Source: Gracilaria gracilis (Eukaryota > Rhodophyta > Florideophyceae > Gracilariales > Gracilariaceae). From it: a stretch of DNA of 58,883 nt. The stretch lies in NCBI GenBank assembly GCA_030374805.1, contig JARGSG010000249.1:1-58883 (forward strand), given 5' to 3'. Position numbers and translations under genes: made by a program. Below are positions 31,817 through 42,500 of this stretch, piece after piece. Position 1 is the first letter of the stretch; each line of letters starts with the position of its first letter. The notes under the pieces were generated by a model that saw nothing but the letters and a program-made list of their open reading frames with translations, was not told where the DNA came from and ran no database searches.

Positions 31817-33413
31817 ATGACGAGGACTGCATTGAAGACGTTCTTAAAGGAGCAGAAAATCAATGTGATGTCGTCCAGTAAGGCCGAGGACGAGAGTGAT
31901 AGTGGTGAGAAGGATAGTGGGTTTGTTGGGGGTTGGGGATGAACGGGGGGCGGGGAAAGGTGAAGAAGGAATGCGTAGCTTTGAGGATAACAATCCGGAT
32001 GTTCTCCCGAAAGGGATGATGACAGCTGGGGAGTACACCGGGGGATCGGATATGTCGTGGACGAATATGGTGAGTGCATTGCCGAGTGAGTGGCCGGGAG
32101 GGAAGAATGCTGTGAAACACCAGCACCCGTGGATGGATATGCTTCACCTACGAAAGCAGCATAGGGTGGGGTGTTTAAGGGTGGAGAATTTGGGAGCGGT
32201 GCATCACGCGGTGTACTTGCATGCAGCCGGGAATGTGCACAAGGAACTGGGGACTACGAAGGAACCAGTTCTTGGGGTGAAGCTTTCGTTGAAGGGAAAG
32301 CCGAAAGGGGAGGAGGAGGCTCTTTGGATGGCGGCGATGGAGAGCGATGACCTCGCGCGAGAGTATTTTGCCGCGAAGAGAATGGAGTTGATGGCGAGGG
32401 AATTCTGTGTGTTGGAAGAATTTGGAAGTGACGAAGGCATGTCAGATGAGGCGAAGAAGAGGGGGGTGGTGTTGGATGAAGATGTGACAGAGAGTAGGTT
32501 GGAGTTCTTTCACAGGGATTTCTTGGAACAGCCGGACCTCAAGTTCGAAGAGAACCGCAAGAGATGGAAACCTATCATCAATGCGGGAGATGGGAAGGAC
32601 GCGGGGGATAGGGTGCAGGGCATTGGGCGATACATTACCAGGAAGAAGGGGATTGTGGACTACACGGAATCGGATGAGAAGAATGTGATGATTGTGAGAA
32701 GGAGGGCGTTGTGGGATGCTAGGTTTGGGCAGATAGCAGCCGCTCTTCGTCTGTGTAACAACATTAGGGCGAAGAAGAGGATTTATGCACCGAAAACAGG
32801 AGAATGTGTGTTGTATACGGGGAAGGGATGCCCGAGGCAGGTGTTGCACGCCGGTTTGAGCCGAGGGTTGACGAATTTGGAGAAGAAGAATGGGGAAATT
32901 CCATGATTCTTCATGATGGCCTTCGGGGGGAGCTCTTTTATGATATGGGTATGTAAGAGGTCACATAATATGTATGTGACGGATGACAAGGGTTGAAGAG
33001 GATGTCTTGTACGATGGTTATGAAGAAGTTTAGGGTTCCACCGTACTCCATGTTTATTGGAAGGGGAGATGTGTTTCATGCTGGGGCTGGTTACATGGAT
33101 GCGCTGGTGAAAGAGAATTGTCTACGGTATCATATGTACTATGTGCCCGAGGGGTACAAGCTACCTGATACGGTGCACAGGCAGCCTGCGTTTCGGCCCA
33201 AATTCTTAGATGAGAAATTTTGGGCTTGGAGAGGATCCGAACGACCAGCTGGACGAGGGGCAAAATTCGGTGAGCGACTTTGAAATGGAGGAAGAAGAAG
33301 TTGGAGAGGTGGATTACGAAGAGGAAGATGACGAGGTACAAGGCCATAAGGCTGATGACAAGGATGGGAACTACGAGGAGGGAGCGATGATAACGAATTA
33401 TGAGGAGGACTAG
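31817..33413 (+). pseudogene. 'C-module' protein, right element
   Basis: Starts MTRTALKTFLKEQKIN at 31817, in frame with the preceding ParB-like ORF; LFR before the Met is conserved with the left element. A G-run frame change near 31920-31945 is followed by a long clean frame: GGSDMSWTNMVSALPSEWPG, HPWMDMLHLRKQH, LGAVHHAVYLHAAGNVHKELG, GRYITRKKGI. A TGA at 32904-32906 replaces Gly of the left copy. After a frame change near 32990 come GRGDVFHAGAGYMDALV and CLRYHMYY, and after another near 33220 the acidic tail ends at TAG 33411-33413. Better preserved than the left copy over its middle 330 codons. Convergent with the ApbA-like gene, 203 bp between stops. Confidence 0.6.
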
Positions 33414-33616
33414 ATAAAACATGTAGGGCGTGTGGTGTTATGTGTGTGAGAGTGAGATGACTTGACCAGTAATGAGAAATGAACGAATGTTTTGATATAA
33501 TGTGAGCATAAAAGAATTGTTGAAGAAAGAAAATGAGTTACAAAGCGTGGGGTAAGGAGAGAGAGTATTGTGCGAAGATATGTTTTTTACAAAATGAGAC
33601 CAAAATAGTACTGGTA

Positions 33617-34449
33617 CTAAAAGAGAATACATTTTCTAAGGACATTGACATAGTTGGTGTGAAAAGGGGCAGGGTCAGGCAGGCCCGCTCTCTTGGTATT
33701 CTCGGAGGAAAGGTAGAAGTAAGCATTTCTGATTTCGTACTCAGAGAATGAGGCGGGGAAGGAGTTAAGAATGCTGCCGTAGGCAAGGAGGGATTGTACT
33801 ATGGAGGGGATATTGTAGGAGATACCTGTGTTGGAGGAGACTATGCCGAGTAGTTCCTTCATTATCTTTGAGACTATGGTATTGTAGTGGGTGGCCACAT
33901 CACGCATGGTAATGAAGCCGTGGGAGGAACCAACTAGGTTGAATGAAGAGATCCAGACGAGCTTTTCGTAGTAGGATTTAGAGAAGGCGTCTTCGTCAAA
34001 GATATTGCAAGTGAGACCTGCGTTAAAGAAGCGTTGTGCTAGTGCAAAAGCCCATTTTACGAAGACAGTTGTGAGGTCGTAGGGAGTAAGAGGGGTGGCG
34101 CCATCCTGTGGAGGTGCACCGAGAGTGGGTACCGCGATGTAAAGAACTGCTCGTGTGGTGTGATGAAGACCATGTTTTGAAAGAATGGGAAGAATGTGGC
34201 CGTTCTGAATGAAGACCAAGTCTTGTCTGCGAGATGGAGGGCAGGAGCGAATTACTGTTTCCAACAAGTTGCTCCTGCCGCAGAAGAAAATGGACCTTGC
34301 GGAATGCTGTGTGCGGCTATGAAATCTTGGAGTGAAAGAATTGTATCTTGAAGGGTACCGTGGTCGTAAAGCATGCAGCCAATGCGGCCTCTGCATACAA
34401 CAATAGCTGGGGCGTGAGAGGAGCGGAGAGAAGAGGAAGGCGAGGTCAT
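33617..34449 (-). pseudogene. ApbA/ketopantoate-reductase-like protein, right element, one frameshift
   Basis: Most complete copy. From 34449: a short N-terminus, then AIVVCRGRIGCMLYDHG, a Rossmann strand and loop (GxGxxG with Cys for the first Gly). A one-base loss near 34290 shifts the frame. It continues IFFCGRSNLLETVIRSCPPS, DLVFIQNGHILPILS, VLYIAVPTLGA, FVKWAFALAQRFF, FSKSYYEKLVWISSFNLVGS and NTGISYNIPSIVQSLLAYGS to the stop at 33617-33619. No in-frame stop is present, unlike the left copy. Presence at the same place in two diverged elements argues that it is cargo, or a functional part of the element, and not an accident. Confidence 0.7.
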
Positions 34450-34955
34450 TATGTCAAATTTGTTGGATGCTGTGAGGAGATATTGTGCTACAGGAGAGGA
34501 AGGGAGAGATGCTTAAGTAGAGAACGGCGTTGCCGATGTATACATCGATAAAGTGGTTTCAGAGCAAAGGATAGTTTTTATGAGTAAGTAGTTGAAAGAA
34601 TGAGAATGAGGGGATTAGGACTGAAGAATGTGTTTATGAAAAGAGATGTGTCGAAATGAAATATAAAGGGGAAGATGTAATGGTAAGGAGTTAAGGAACG
34701 GGCGCTGTGGATTGGTTTTTGGGATGGTACTGAAAGGAAAAAACGAAAATATGGAAATATCTGGGAGAAATGGAGTTTTTGGGGAATGGCGGGAAATTGA
34801 GGTATAGAATATTGTGGTACAAATAGGCCTGGGGGGTAGAGGGGTATGTGGCCACGATTTTAACGGCTGTGATCAGGGGTGGCAAGGACGAGAGTTGTTG
34901 TAAGTCGCTCAGGCCTGTTCACGTCGTTTATCGCCGGACGCCGTCTTTTCTCGGG
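34450..34955. promoter_or_regulatory. Divergent intergenic region between the ApbA-like and coiled-coil genes, right element
   Basis: Same arrangement as 22808-23435. No motif identified with confidence. Confidence 0.4.
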
Positions 34956-35910
34956 ATGTCGAATGGATACGTTGGTGACGAGGAGCTAATGGCTCTGCTG
35001 CGTAGGACGGAAGTGCCAGAGACGCCGCCACGGGAGGAGGGAGGGGGTACTGAGGGGGTTTGTGTGAGTCAGATGGTTTGTAATGGGTATAGAGGAGGAG
35101 GTTAAGGTTATGGGGATGGAGATGGAGGAGGAGGACCGCAGAGAAGGTTTCTGGGAGAGATGGAGGAACGGATGAGGAAGCTTGGGGGAAGTTTGAAAAA
35201 GCACTTCGACGACATGATGTCGGAGATGGTGACAGACATGGGAGGGGTGGTGCTGAGTGTGTCGGAGGTTGGGGTGCCGATGGAATTGATATCGACGATT
35301 CGGAAGAGGATGGAGTTGACTGGGGTGGGGGCTGTAAAACATGTGAATGGGATGTTGGAGTGCGTGGGGAGGGAGATGGGGAGGCTGCGAAAGGAGAACA
35401 TGGCGCTGAAGGGTAGGGTTGAAATGTTAGAGGAGCAAGTGAGACAGGTGGAGAAGGCGTGCAAATTGCTGATGGAGTTGAAGGAAATGGTGAGGGGAGG
35501 GGGAGTAGGGGTGGTAGAGGGAGCAGGTAAAATGTCGCCGGTGACGCCTGGTTCTCGGGGTGGGCGGGAGAGTGTGAGGGAGAGGGGGGTGAAGAGAACG
35601 GAGGAGAAGGTGTGGGGAGTCGAATGAAGAAGAAGAAGAAGGGTGGGGTGATGGTGGACGAGGATGGGAAGGTGTTTGTGCCACCGCAGCTGCCGGGTGA
35701 CGCGCTGTTGGTGGGTTTCGGGAGTGCAGCGGCGGCTGCGAGTACGGCGGAGCGTATATTGAAGGAGCAGGAAGAGAAGAGGCTGGAAGGGGTTGGAAGC
35801 TGCTTGGGGCTAGTAGGGTGTACCAGAATGGGGAGAGTTGTCCGTTGGACTTCTTTAACTTGACGTTCAGGGAATCTGAGACTCAGGATCCGAATGCCGA
35901 GTTGGAATAA
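34956..35910 (+). pseudogene. Element-borne coiled-coil protein, right element, frame-shifted
   Basis: Starts MSNGYVGDEELMALLRRTEV at 34956. A frame break near 35100 precedes MEERMRKLGGSLKKHFDDMM, MGGVVLSVSEVGVPMELIST and the coiled-coil RKENMALKGRVEMLEEQVRQ. After another break near 35610 come basic MKKKKKGGVMV and STAERILKEQEEKR. After a third break near 35800 comes NGESCPLDFFNLTFRE, ending at TAA 35908-35910. The order matches the left copy throughout. Confidence 0.65.
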
Positions 35911-36174
35911 ACCAGCGCTGGTGACCCGAAAGTAAATTTTTTGAGTGATTTTGACGACTGCGACGAATGTGAGGTAACGGGCAGTGCCGCACGAATTGCA
36001 AACTGGCATACAACTTCAACAAATGGAGTTCAACTGCGGCACGTGGAAATGCGATTTCCAAAAAAAATTTCTTGCCTTGCCAAATAGCGCAATCCGCGAA
36101 ATTGCTAGTTCTTCGGACTTTCATTTTCATAACTAGCGATCTAGCATACTGAACTAGCGTTCCGAGAACACCGA
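35911..36174 (-). repeat. Right TIR and subterminal region of the right element
   Basis: The minus strand starts TCGGTGTTCTCGGAACGC at 36174 and mirrors 21588-21853, with CTAGTT or its complement near 36102, 36131 and 36152. The opposite end of this element was not found; the gene order suggests it should lie between 28412 and 29596. Confidence 0.75.
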
Positions 36175-36705
36175 GGCTTCCCAGTGAGATTACATAGGTT
36201 GTACATACCTATGGCACATTGAAAGAAGTGCTTCCTCATGTCGTCAAAACGATCTGTTCTCGTAGGAGAAGACAACCTCAGTTCCACATGCCATTGCAAG
36301 CAACATACGACAAATCAAAACTGCCCATCGGTGAGACCCATCAGGAGGTCACTCGAAACATGCGTCAACGTCAGGGCTGGACCCTCCTCACACATTTTCT
36401 CAAAGAACTCCAAAAGCCCCTCACATTTCACAAACTTCAGAGCCAATGTCGCGTAACGAGTCAAGTGACGCACGCTGTAGTCTCCGATAGCCTCACTTCT
36501 TTTCAAAGCACCAGCTCACTGCTTCGAAGTAATGCTCTTCACATCCACATGTGACTCGTCCACGACGTTCTGCACAAAAGATACCATGCTATGAATTTTG
36601 TCTGCAAACCATATCTTCAGTACATTAGAACTCATCTCGTTCAGAAGATTGCCGAGTCCTAGTACCTCGTTCATTGTGATGGCCTTCCCATCCATCCCAG
36701 CCACT
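36175..36705 (-). pseudogene. ParB-like gene remnant, cut by the right TIR
   Basis: The minus strand reads ITMNEVLGLGNLLNEMSSNV, SMVSFVQNVVDES, TGA (36513-36515), AGALKRSEAIGDYSVRH, LTRYATLALKFV, LTHVSSDLLMGLTDGQF, TGA (36312-36314), FVVCCLQWHV and MRKHFFQCAIGMYN, stopping exactly where the TCGGTG terminus begins. It aligns collinearly with about 175 residues of the ParB-like protein at 29597-31795. The second TGA sits at an Arg (CGT) of that copy. The 5' part is absent: upstream the frame passes into pogo transposase sequence. Confidence 0.8.
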
Positions 36706-37892
36706 CAAGGAATACACGTCTATGCATCCACGCTTTTGGCCCGGTTCGGTATACAACGCCGGGAACATCATCGGCAAGTCCCCGGATAGGATAGTTCTTA
36801 TCTACGTTTTTTAAATATCAACATCGGTATCTCCAGTCGTGCCAAGCAGCCCCCCGAAATCAGAACCATCATCGTCATCCCGTCATCTCCGGAAACCACA
36901 TCAGCGTATCTAACATTTTTGTCCCCAATCAATGCCAAGGTTTTGTGATTATCCATGTTTATACAAAAAAGCGTTTCGTCGGCGTTAAAGACATCCTGTT
37001 TATCCAAACGCACTGACCTAAAATCGCGAGCTAGTTGACCGACATGATACGCAACTTCCCGTTCTATTTGTTCCTGTTTGGAAGGGGAGACCATGAGCTT
37101 TCCGCATTGAGCTCTGCTCACAATATTTGATGGTTGCATAAACGACTGGATCCACCTCGAAGTTATGTGCTTCGCAATGCCCTCACCGCTACGAAGATCC
37201 ACCATGTTGCAATGGTACACACCTTCTGTGGCCTTGTTTATGAGTGATACACTCAGCTTACGGAGCAACCTTGCGTTGAATTTCACCCCCGCCTTTCGCA
37301 TACGTTGGAATTCATCGAGCAAATCACACTGCAAAGCTGCCACCCACGCTGTTACTTTGCGCCCTCTTCCGCTGTTAGCCTTTACGTCATGTCGCTTCAT
37401 GCCGTTCTTGGTGTGCTTGATAAAGGAAAAATTGTGGTTCTTTGATATGCGATTGTTGCCAACGGCGAGAGTGTGTCTCTGTTTCCAGTAGCGGCTAGCC
37501 TTTTGGAGGTTGGCCTTTACAGTTCCCCTGAAAAACTGTGGGAACTGGGCGACGCTCTTAGAAATTTTTTGTTTCGTGCCGTGCTGTGCCGCTTTGTCGA
37601 TCATCCACTGGGCGATTTTCGCACGGTGAGACTTCTGAAGCACTGTTTGGGCTGTGCGCTTGGGAGTGGGGTCGGTAACGGTGTGGTTTGACGTCGTTGT
37701 GTTCTGGTTTGGGTCTATATTGTGTGTGGTGATCGTCTGGTCTGGGACAATGGCATTGGTATGGGGCAAAGATTGGGACCGGGCATTCATTCTTTCAAAA
37801 GCGCTGACAATCGGGGAAGCGTTGAGAGACATTTTGAGCCGTCTTGTGATCGAGAATTGGTACGGAAAGTCTGATGGCAGACTTCTTATCAA
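36700..37892 (-). pseudogene. pogo-type DDE_1 transposase, 3' truncated
   Basis: A 364-codon frame (37892 to 36798; an ATG at 37832 is an alternative start) has an N-terminal helix-turn-helix region (KRTAQTVLQKSHRAKIAQWM, RGTVKANLQKASRYWKQR), KVTAWVAALQCDLLDEFQRM, and the first catalytic Asp in FNADETLFCINMDN. VRYADVVSGDDGMTMMVLIS follows. After a frame change near 36798 it continues NYPIRGLADDVPGVVYRTGP and HRRVFLEWLGWM, then is replaced by ParB-like sequence near 36700. The later catalytic Asp residues are missing. It differs from the Tigger-type element of the repeat. Confidence 0.75.
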
Positions 37893-38062
37893 GCGCTACA
37901 ATTTCTGTTTCGCGCGAAAACTATTTGAATAGAGAAGATGCGATCACAACCCACACTATTTGGGTGAGCTGGTTTGATTACCCCCACCCAAATTAGTGTG
38001 GGCCACACCATTTTAGGTTCCCACACTAATAAAACACCCACACTAATTGCAGTAACCACCTG
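37893..38062. repeat. CCCACACTA repeats and inverted repeat at the unit junction
   Basis: CCCACACTATTTGGGTG near 37946 is mirrored by CACCCAAATTAGTGTGGG near 37983, and two more CCCACACTAAT copies follow to about 38047. The second copy of the large repeat begins 16 bp later. This may be the end of the pogo-type element or a small MITE. Confidence 0.55.
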
Positions 38063-38305
38063 TACCTGTAGTTGCGGTATGACAGTGAACGGGTGCAAAC
38101 ATTCATGAGTCAAAGATTTAAACGATTGGACTGATCCAATTGTCGTCTGAGGACTACAGGTCTGGATATGAGCAACGCAAAATCCGTCCGGTAATTTCCC
38201 TAGTCGAAAGCTGTTTCCCTATTTATCGGGTATCTATTTGACGTTTACGTTTGGAGCTGCAGCCTCTTTAGCTCTACTGAAAGAGAGATTGTTGTTATTG
38301 TTAAC

Positions 38306-38376
38306 GTGAGGCGACCATCATCATGACAGGTCACACGCAACTCGTTTGCTTGTCGCCGAGTCGTTGAGAGCTCACC
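38306..38376 (+). repeat. Left direct repeat flanking the NLR segment, copy 2
   Basis: Equivalent of 2193-2263; partner near 44989-45060. Confidence 0.55.
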
Positions 38377-39558
38377 CTTTGGCACCGCTCGGAGGTTGGG
38401 GGACGAGTCAGGGAGTGTATGTTGCAACTTGAAGCAAGAAGTAGAGACGACTACCTAGCGCTGACGGTGAACACCTCAAGCTGTATTGTAGCTCGTGGTC
38501 GGCGCTGCTTCACCCGAGCAACAGCAGCATTGCGATCGGATGCGAAAGCCTACCATTGGTACCAAAGGTACACGGCAAACGACGCAGAAACGGTGGCTGC
38601 GAGAGTGCAGCTCGGCGCTCCCACGCCCAGCACCAATCCTCGTCGCATGCGCCGCTAACACGCCATTGTCCATTGCGCGAGTCGTCACTTTCCAAGGAAC
38701 GTTGTCACTTCCGTTGGCGCTCGACTGACGAGCAGGCGAGCCCCTGTCAGTGTGTGGCCACCAACGGCGAGCTGCAGGCGCGAGCTGCAGGCGTGTACGC
38801 TTCGGCGTCGATCGATGGGAAAGCTATGTCGCTGCTTTCACTGCGCTCACGGTGTGGCCCGTGCGCGCGCGCTTTGTCGCTTATAGGAAAGCGCTATCGG
38901 GTGGGCTTATTGAGCAAGCGCACATGTTGACACCGTGGTGGCGTACGCGTCTTGATGAGGCAGGCGATCATCGAATCCTCCTTAGAACTTGCCCTGCCCC
39001 GCCCAAAGCACGGCATGCCTATCGAATATCTCTTCACCAGAGCATACTGTCAGTATGTTCCCGATCAGCGCTTGTTTCACTTTGTCCTGCTCAACTTGCT
39101 CTCGCAGTTTTATCCTTGAGCACTTCAACGTCGATAGTTGTCTATATCACCATTAACCAAACGCCAAGATCTGATGGTTGTTTTGCTCCCAAAGTCAGGC
39201 GCAGTGTATTGCCGACACTCTTTTGGCGCACGAAAAACTGCCCTTGTATTGGCTGCGCCGATGAACTATCCACGCGTGCATTCTTAACGAGACCGCGCTC
39301 TGTACGGTTGGAGTTGGCGGCAGCATGCAATTCGAGGCCCACACCCCCAGCTGGCTCTTCTCGCGACTGCGCCATCCCGAACATCATTCCAAGTCGACCC
39401 TGGTTCCCCGCACATCAGCACTGAATTCACAGCCTATTCATCTGCCACCACGCTCGTTCCTTTTGTTCTCTTCGCTCAACACCGATCTTCGGAAACGCAC
39501 TCATACACTCATGACCCCATCGATTATGTAGCCAAGGCTACGAGCCCGTGATTCCTCC
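38377..39558 (+). other. Upstream region of the NLR gene, copy 2
   Basis: Nearly identical to 2264-3444; no supported gene. Confidence 0.4.
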
Positions 39559-42500
39559 ATGTCACAAGACGCATCTTCCTCCCGGACACCACAGTTTCGC
39601 ATCTCCCTCAGCCATGCCGGGGGAGACAAGCAAACAATCGCCCGACCGTTGTATAAACTCCTCCGGGAGCACAACCTCTCGGTTTTCCTCGACGAAGAGT
39701 ACTTCCGTCCTGGGGAACATTGCCCGGAGGTGATGGAACACGCTATGGAAACCGCGCCTGTGGGCGTATTCATCATGAGCCCCGAGTTCGTGGGCAAGGA
39801 GTGGCCAATGCGTGAGCTTCTGGCGTTCGTCCGCCGTTACGACCTCGCCAAGGAGCAAAACGAGGTGCCGCCCTTGCTCATACCTATATTCTACCGTCTT
39901 TCGACGCACGAGTGCTGTGATCCGGCCATATTCGATAAGTACAGCACCCTCTTCCTTCGACATGGTCTTTTCCGGCGTGCTTGTAACAACACTACATCGT
40001 TACCAAGTATCATGCATTCATTAGATACGGCTGCCAGTCTGTGGGCAATTCGGAACGACGTGGGGGCAACAAACTCAGAGCAGCCGGACATGGCCTCCAC
40101 TCGAGAACGCTTGATTCAAATCATTCTGAACAAGATCTTGGAACTCATGGGAATTGAGAGATCTGAACCGGAGAACCAACTCCATCCAATGATAGGAAAT
40201 CAACTTTCACAGCAAGATGTGTACACTGCATGCAACATGGTGTCGCCAAACCCACCGAGATTAACGCTTAACTATGACTCACTTGACACATGCGAAGGAA
40301 GGCTACGGGCTGCGGTTTTGGGCAGAAGCGGGAGTCGAATTGTTGCTGTTGTGGCTACTGGAAAAGGTGGAGTTGGTAAAACGTGTGCGTTGCGGGGACT
40401 TGGTGAAGACAGTGAAATCAAGCGGGTGTTTGGTGGAGGAATTCTGTACATTGAGCTTGGAAAGGACGCTGCAATATGGAATGTAGTGGAAGGAATCGCG
40501 GAGATTGTTGATCGCACAGGAAGTTCAAAGTTGAGAAACGTGATTAAAACAGCCAAGAGTGTCAAAGAGGCATCGCGGGAGGCTTCGAAATGGATTGGTG
40601 AACGTGCGTGCCTGTTTCTCGTAGATGATATTTGGCACGTGAATGGTATAGACTCTGAGGTCTTGACAGATCTTGGGCTGATGGTGAAATCAAACAGTAG
40701 AATGGTTTACACAACCAGAGACAAACATTTCCTGAAGCGGGCTAATGAAGTGATTGAGTTCGAAGAAAAGGAGCCACATGGGGAATTGTGGCGGGAAATG
40801 TTGATGAGACACGCAGGATTTAAGCAAAGCACCATTCTCGACGACGAGAACAATGTGGCGTTCGAGTATTTTCTGGAAATGTGCCAAGGACTTCCTCTTG
40901 GGTTCGGTATTATCGGCGGTTCAGTACTACTATATTCGTATGATTGCCCGAGGAGGCAAGACGCATGGTTAGAGTTCCACCTTGACGTTTTATCGAGTGA
41001 AATAGACTTGATGAAAACGGCGGCTGAGGTATATGGTGAACTGGGCATGATTGTGGATATATCGCTTCAAGTTCTTGAGAAGCGTAGCGGACACGAGAAG
41101 TTTTGGTATTGGTTTCGGGCTCTGAGTGTGCTTCAAAAGCAACAAGCTGTTCCTGCTGAGATGCTGCAGAAGCTGTGGAGCTTAGATACATTGCGAGAAA
41201 CAAAACGTGTTGTGCAATCGCTTGCTGATGTTTCAGTTGTGCAGATGACAAGACGGCGCGGCTCAATATCTGTGAAACTGCATGACCTAATTCTCGATAT
41301 CGCTGTTCGCCAAGCCGAGGAAGAGAAGGAAACAGAATCATGGTTTCAAACACTTGTACGTAACTACATGCCATGTGTTGAAGGGAAGGACAGAGATGAA
41401 TCGCTGATGTGTGCCATGACTGCTCCAGATTCTACGTTGGGCTGTGCGTGGTGGAAGGCTGAAAATGATGGGTACATATACAATAATGTATGCAGGCTAC
41501 TTCAAAAGGGTGGGTATGTTGAGCAGCTACTATGGCTGTTGTCACAGCCGCAGTGGATTGTGAAGCGAGTGTTGGAAGACGGGGTTGTGAGTGTGGAAGA
41601 AGACTTGAATCATGGCAGAGCAGTATGCAATGGCGACGCTTCGCAACAGGCAAATCACGAAAAGCATCTGGAAATGATAGGTCGGGCTGCAAGGTTGAGC
41701 GCGTTATTTGTGAACAACAACCCGCGTGCGGAGGAGGCATTGTTTCAGCTGCACGGGCGGTTGCAGTGGCACGCGACGCAGAGCGAGTTGACGAGGGAAA
41801 TGGTGCAGCGGATGGAAAGGTGTGCGCCGAAGCCATGGCTTAAGGCGTCTGGTGGGCTCTTGCAACAGGCAGGGGCTGGGGCTCAAGTTGTGAACGTGTC
41901 GGGTAGAGTGTTGTGCATACGTGAGGAGCCTGATGCGATCTGGATTTTGTCGGAAGACAAGCATGCACATGTGGGAAGGTATGAGAAGCGGAACGAATAC
42001 TACAAAGAAGAGGAGCTTGAGATGGCGGGATGGTCACCAATTGAATGTTCTTCGTTTTTACGCGACCAACGCAGAGTTGTGACAGCACACGATGACGGAC
42101 GCATTGGCGTATGGAACAGAGAAACAGGAGCTTGCGAGAAAACTGTTGCCCACAATTGTGTGACTCACAGACGATATGTTGAGTTTGTCGTCGATGGGAC
42201 TCGGTTTGCGTGTGAGACCAGGGATCACAATGTTCAATTGTGGGAGACACTAAGCAGCGAACCCGAGCGGCAGACACTCGAAGGTCACACGCGGTGGGTG
42301 AACTGCGTGGCAGTGAGCCCCGACGGCACTCGCATCGTGTCAGGTGGAGATGAATGTGACCAGACGGTGCGTATGTGGAACGCAGACAATGGCACCGCTG
42401 TGGGGCAGCCGCTCCAAGGTCACACAGGTAGGGTGAACTGCGTGGCAGTGAGCCCCGACGGCACTCGCATCGTGTCAGGCGGGGATGAATTTGACCAGAC

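Larger units (their letters stand above)
1951..38062 (+). repeat. Large direct-repeat unit, copy 1 (36.1 kb, complete)
   Basis: The sequence from 1951 (tacctgcagttgcgg) reappears from 38063 (tacctgtagttgcgg) and stays collinear to the window end, matching 1951-22619. The offset is 36112 at the start, 36115 by the NLR gene and 36249 after the WD40 array, because copy 2 has one extra 135-bp repeat. All nested transposon insertions sit at the same sites in both copies, so duplication came after those insertions, or the two copies are alleles placed end to end. The part at 22620-38062 is present once in this window. Confidence 0.9.

Noticed and set aside
1951..38062. A 36-kb circular plasmid assembled past its own start
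   Set aside because: Copy 1 has 1950 bp of unique left flank, and the copies differ by a WD40 repeat, so simple circular over-assembly does not fit.
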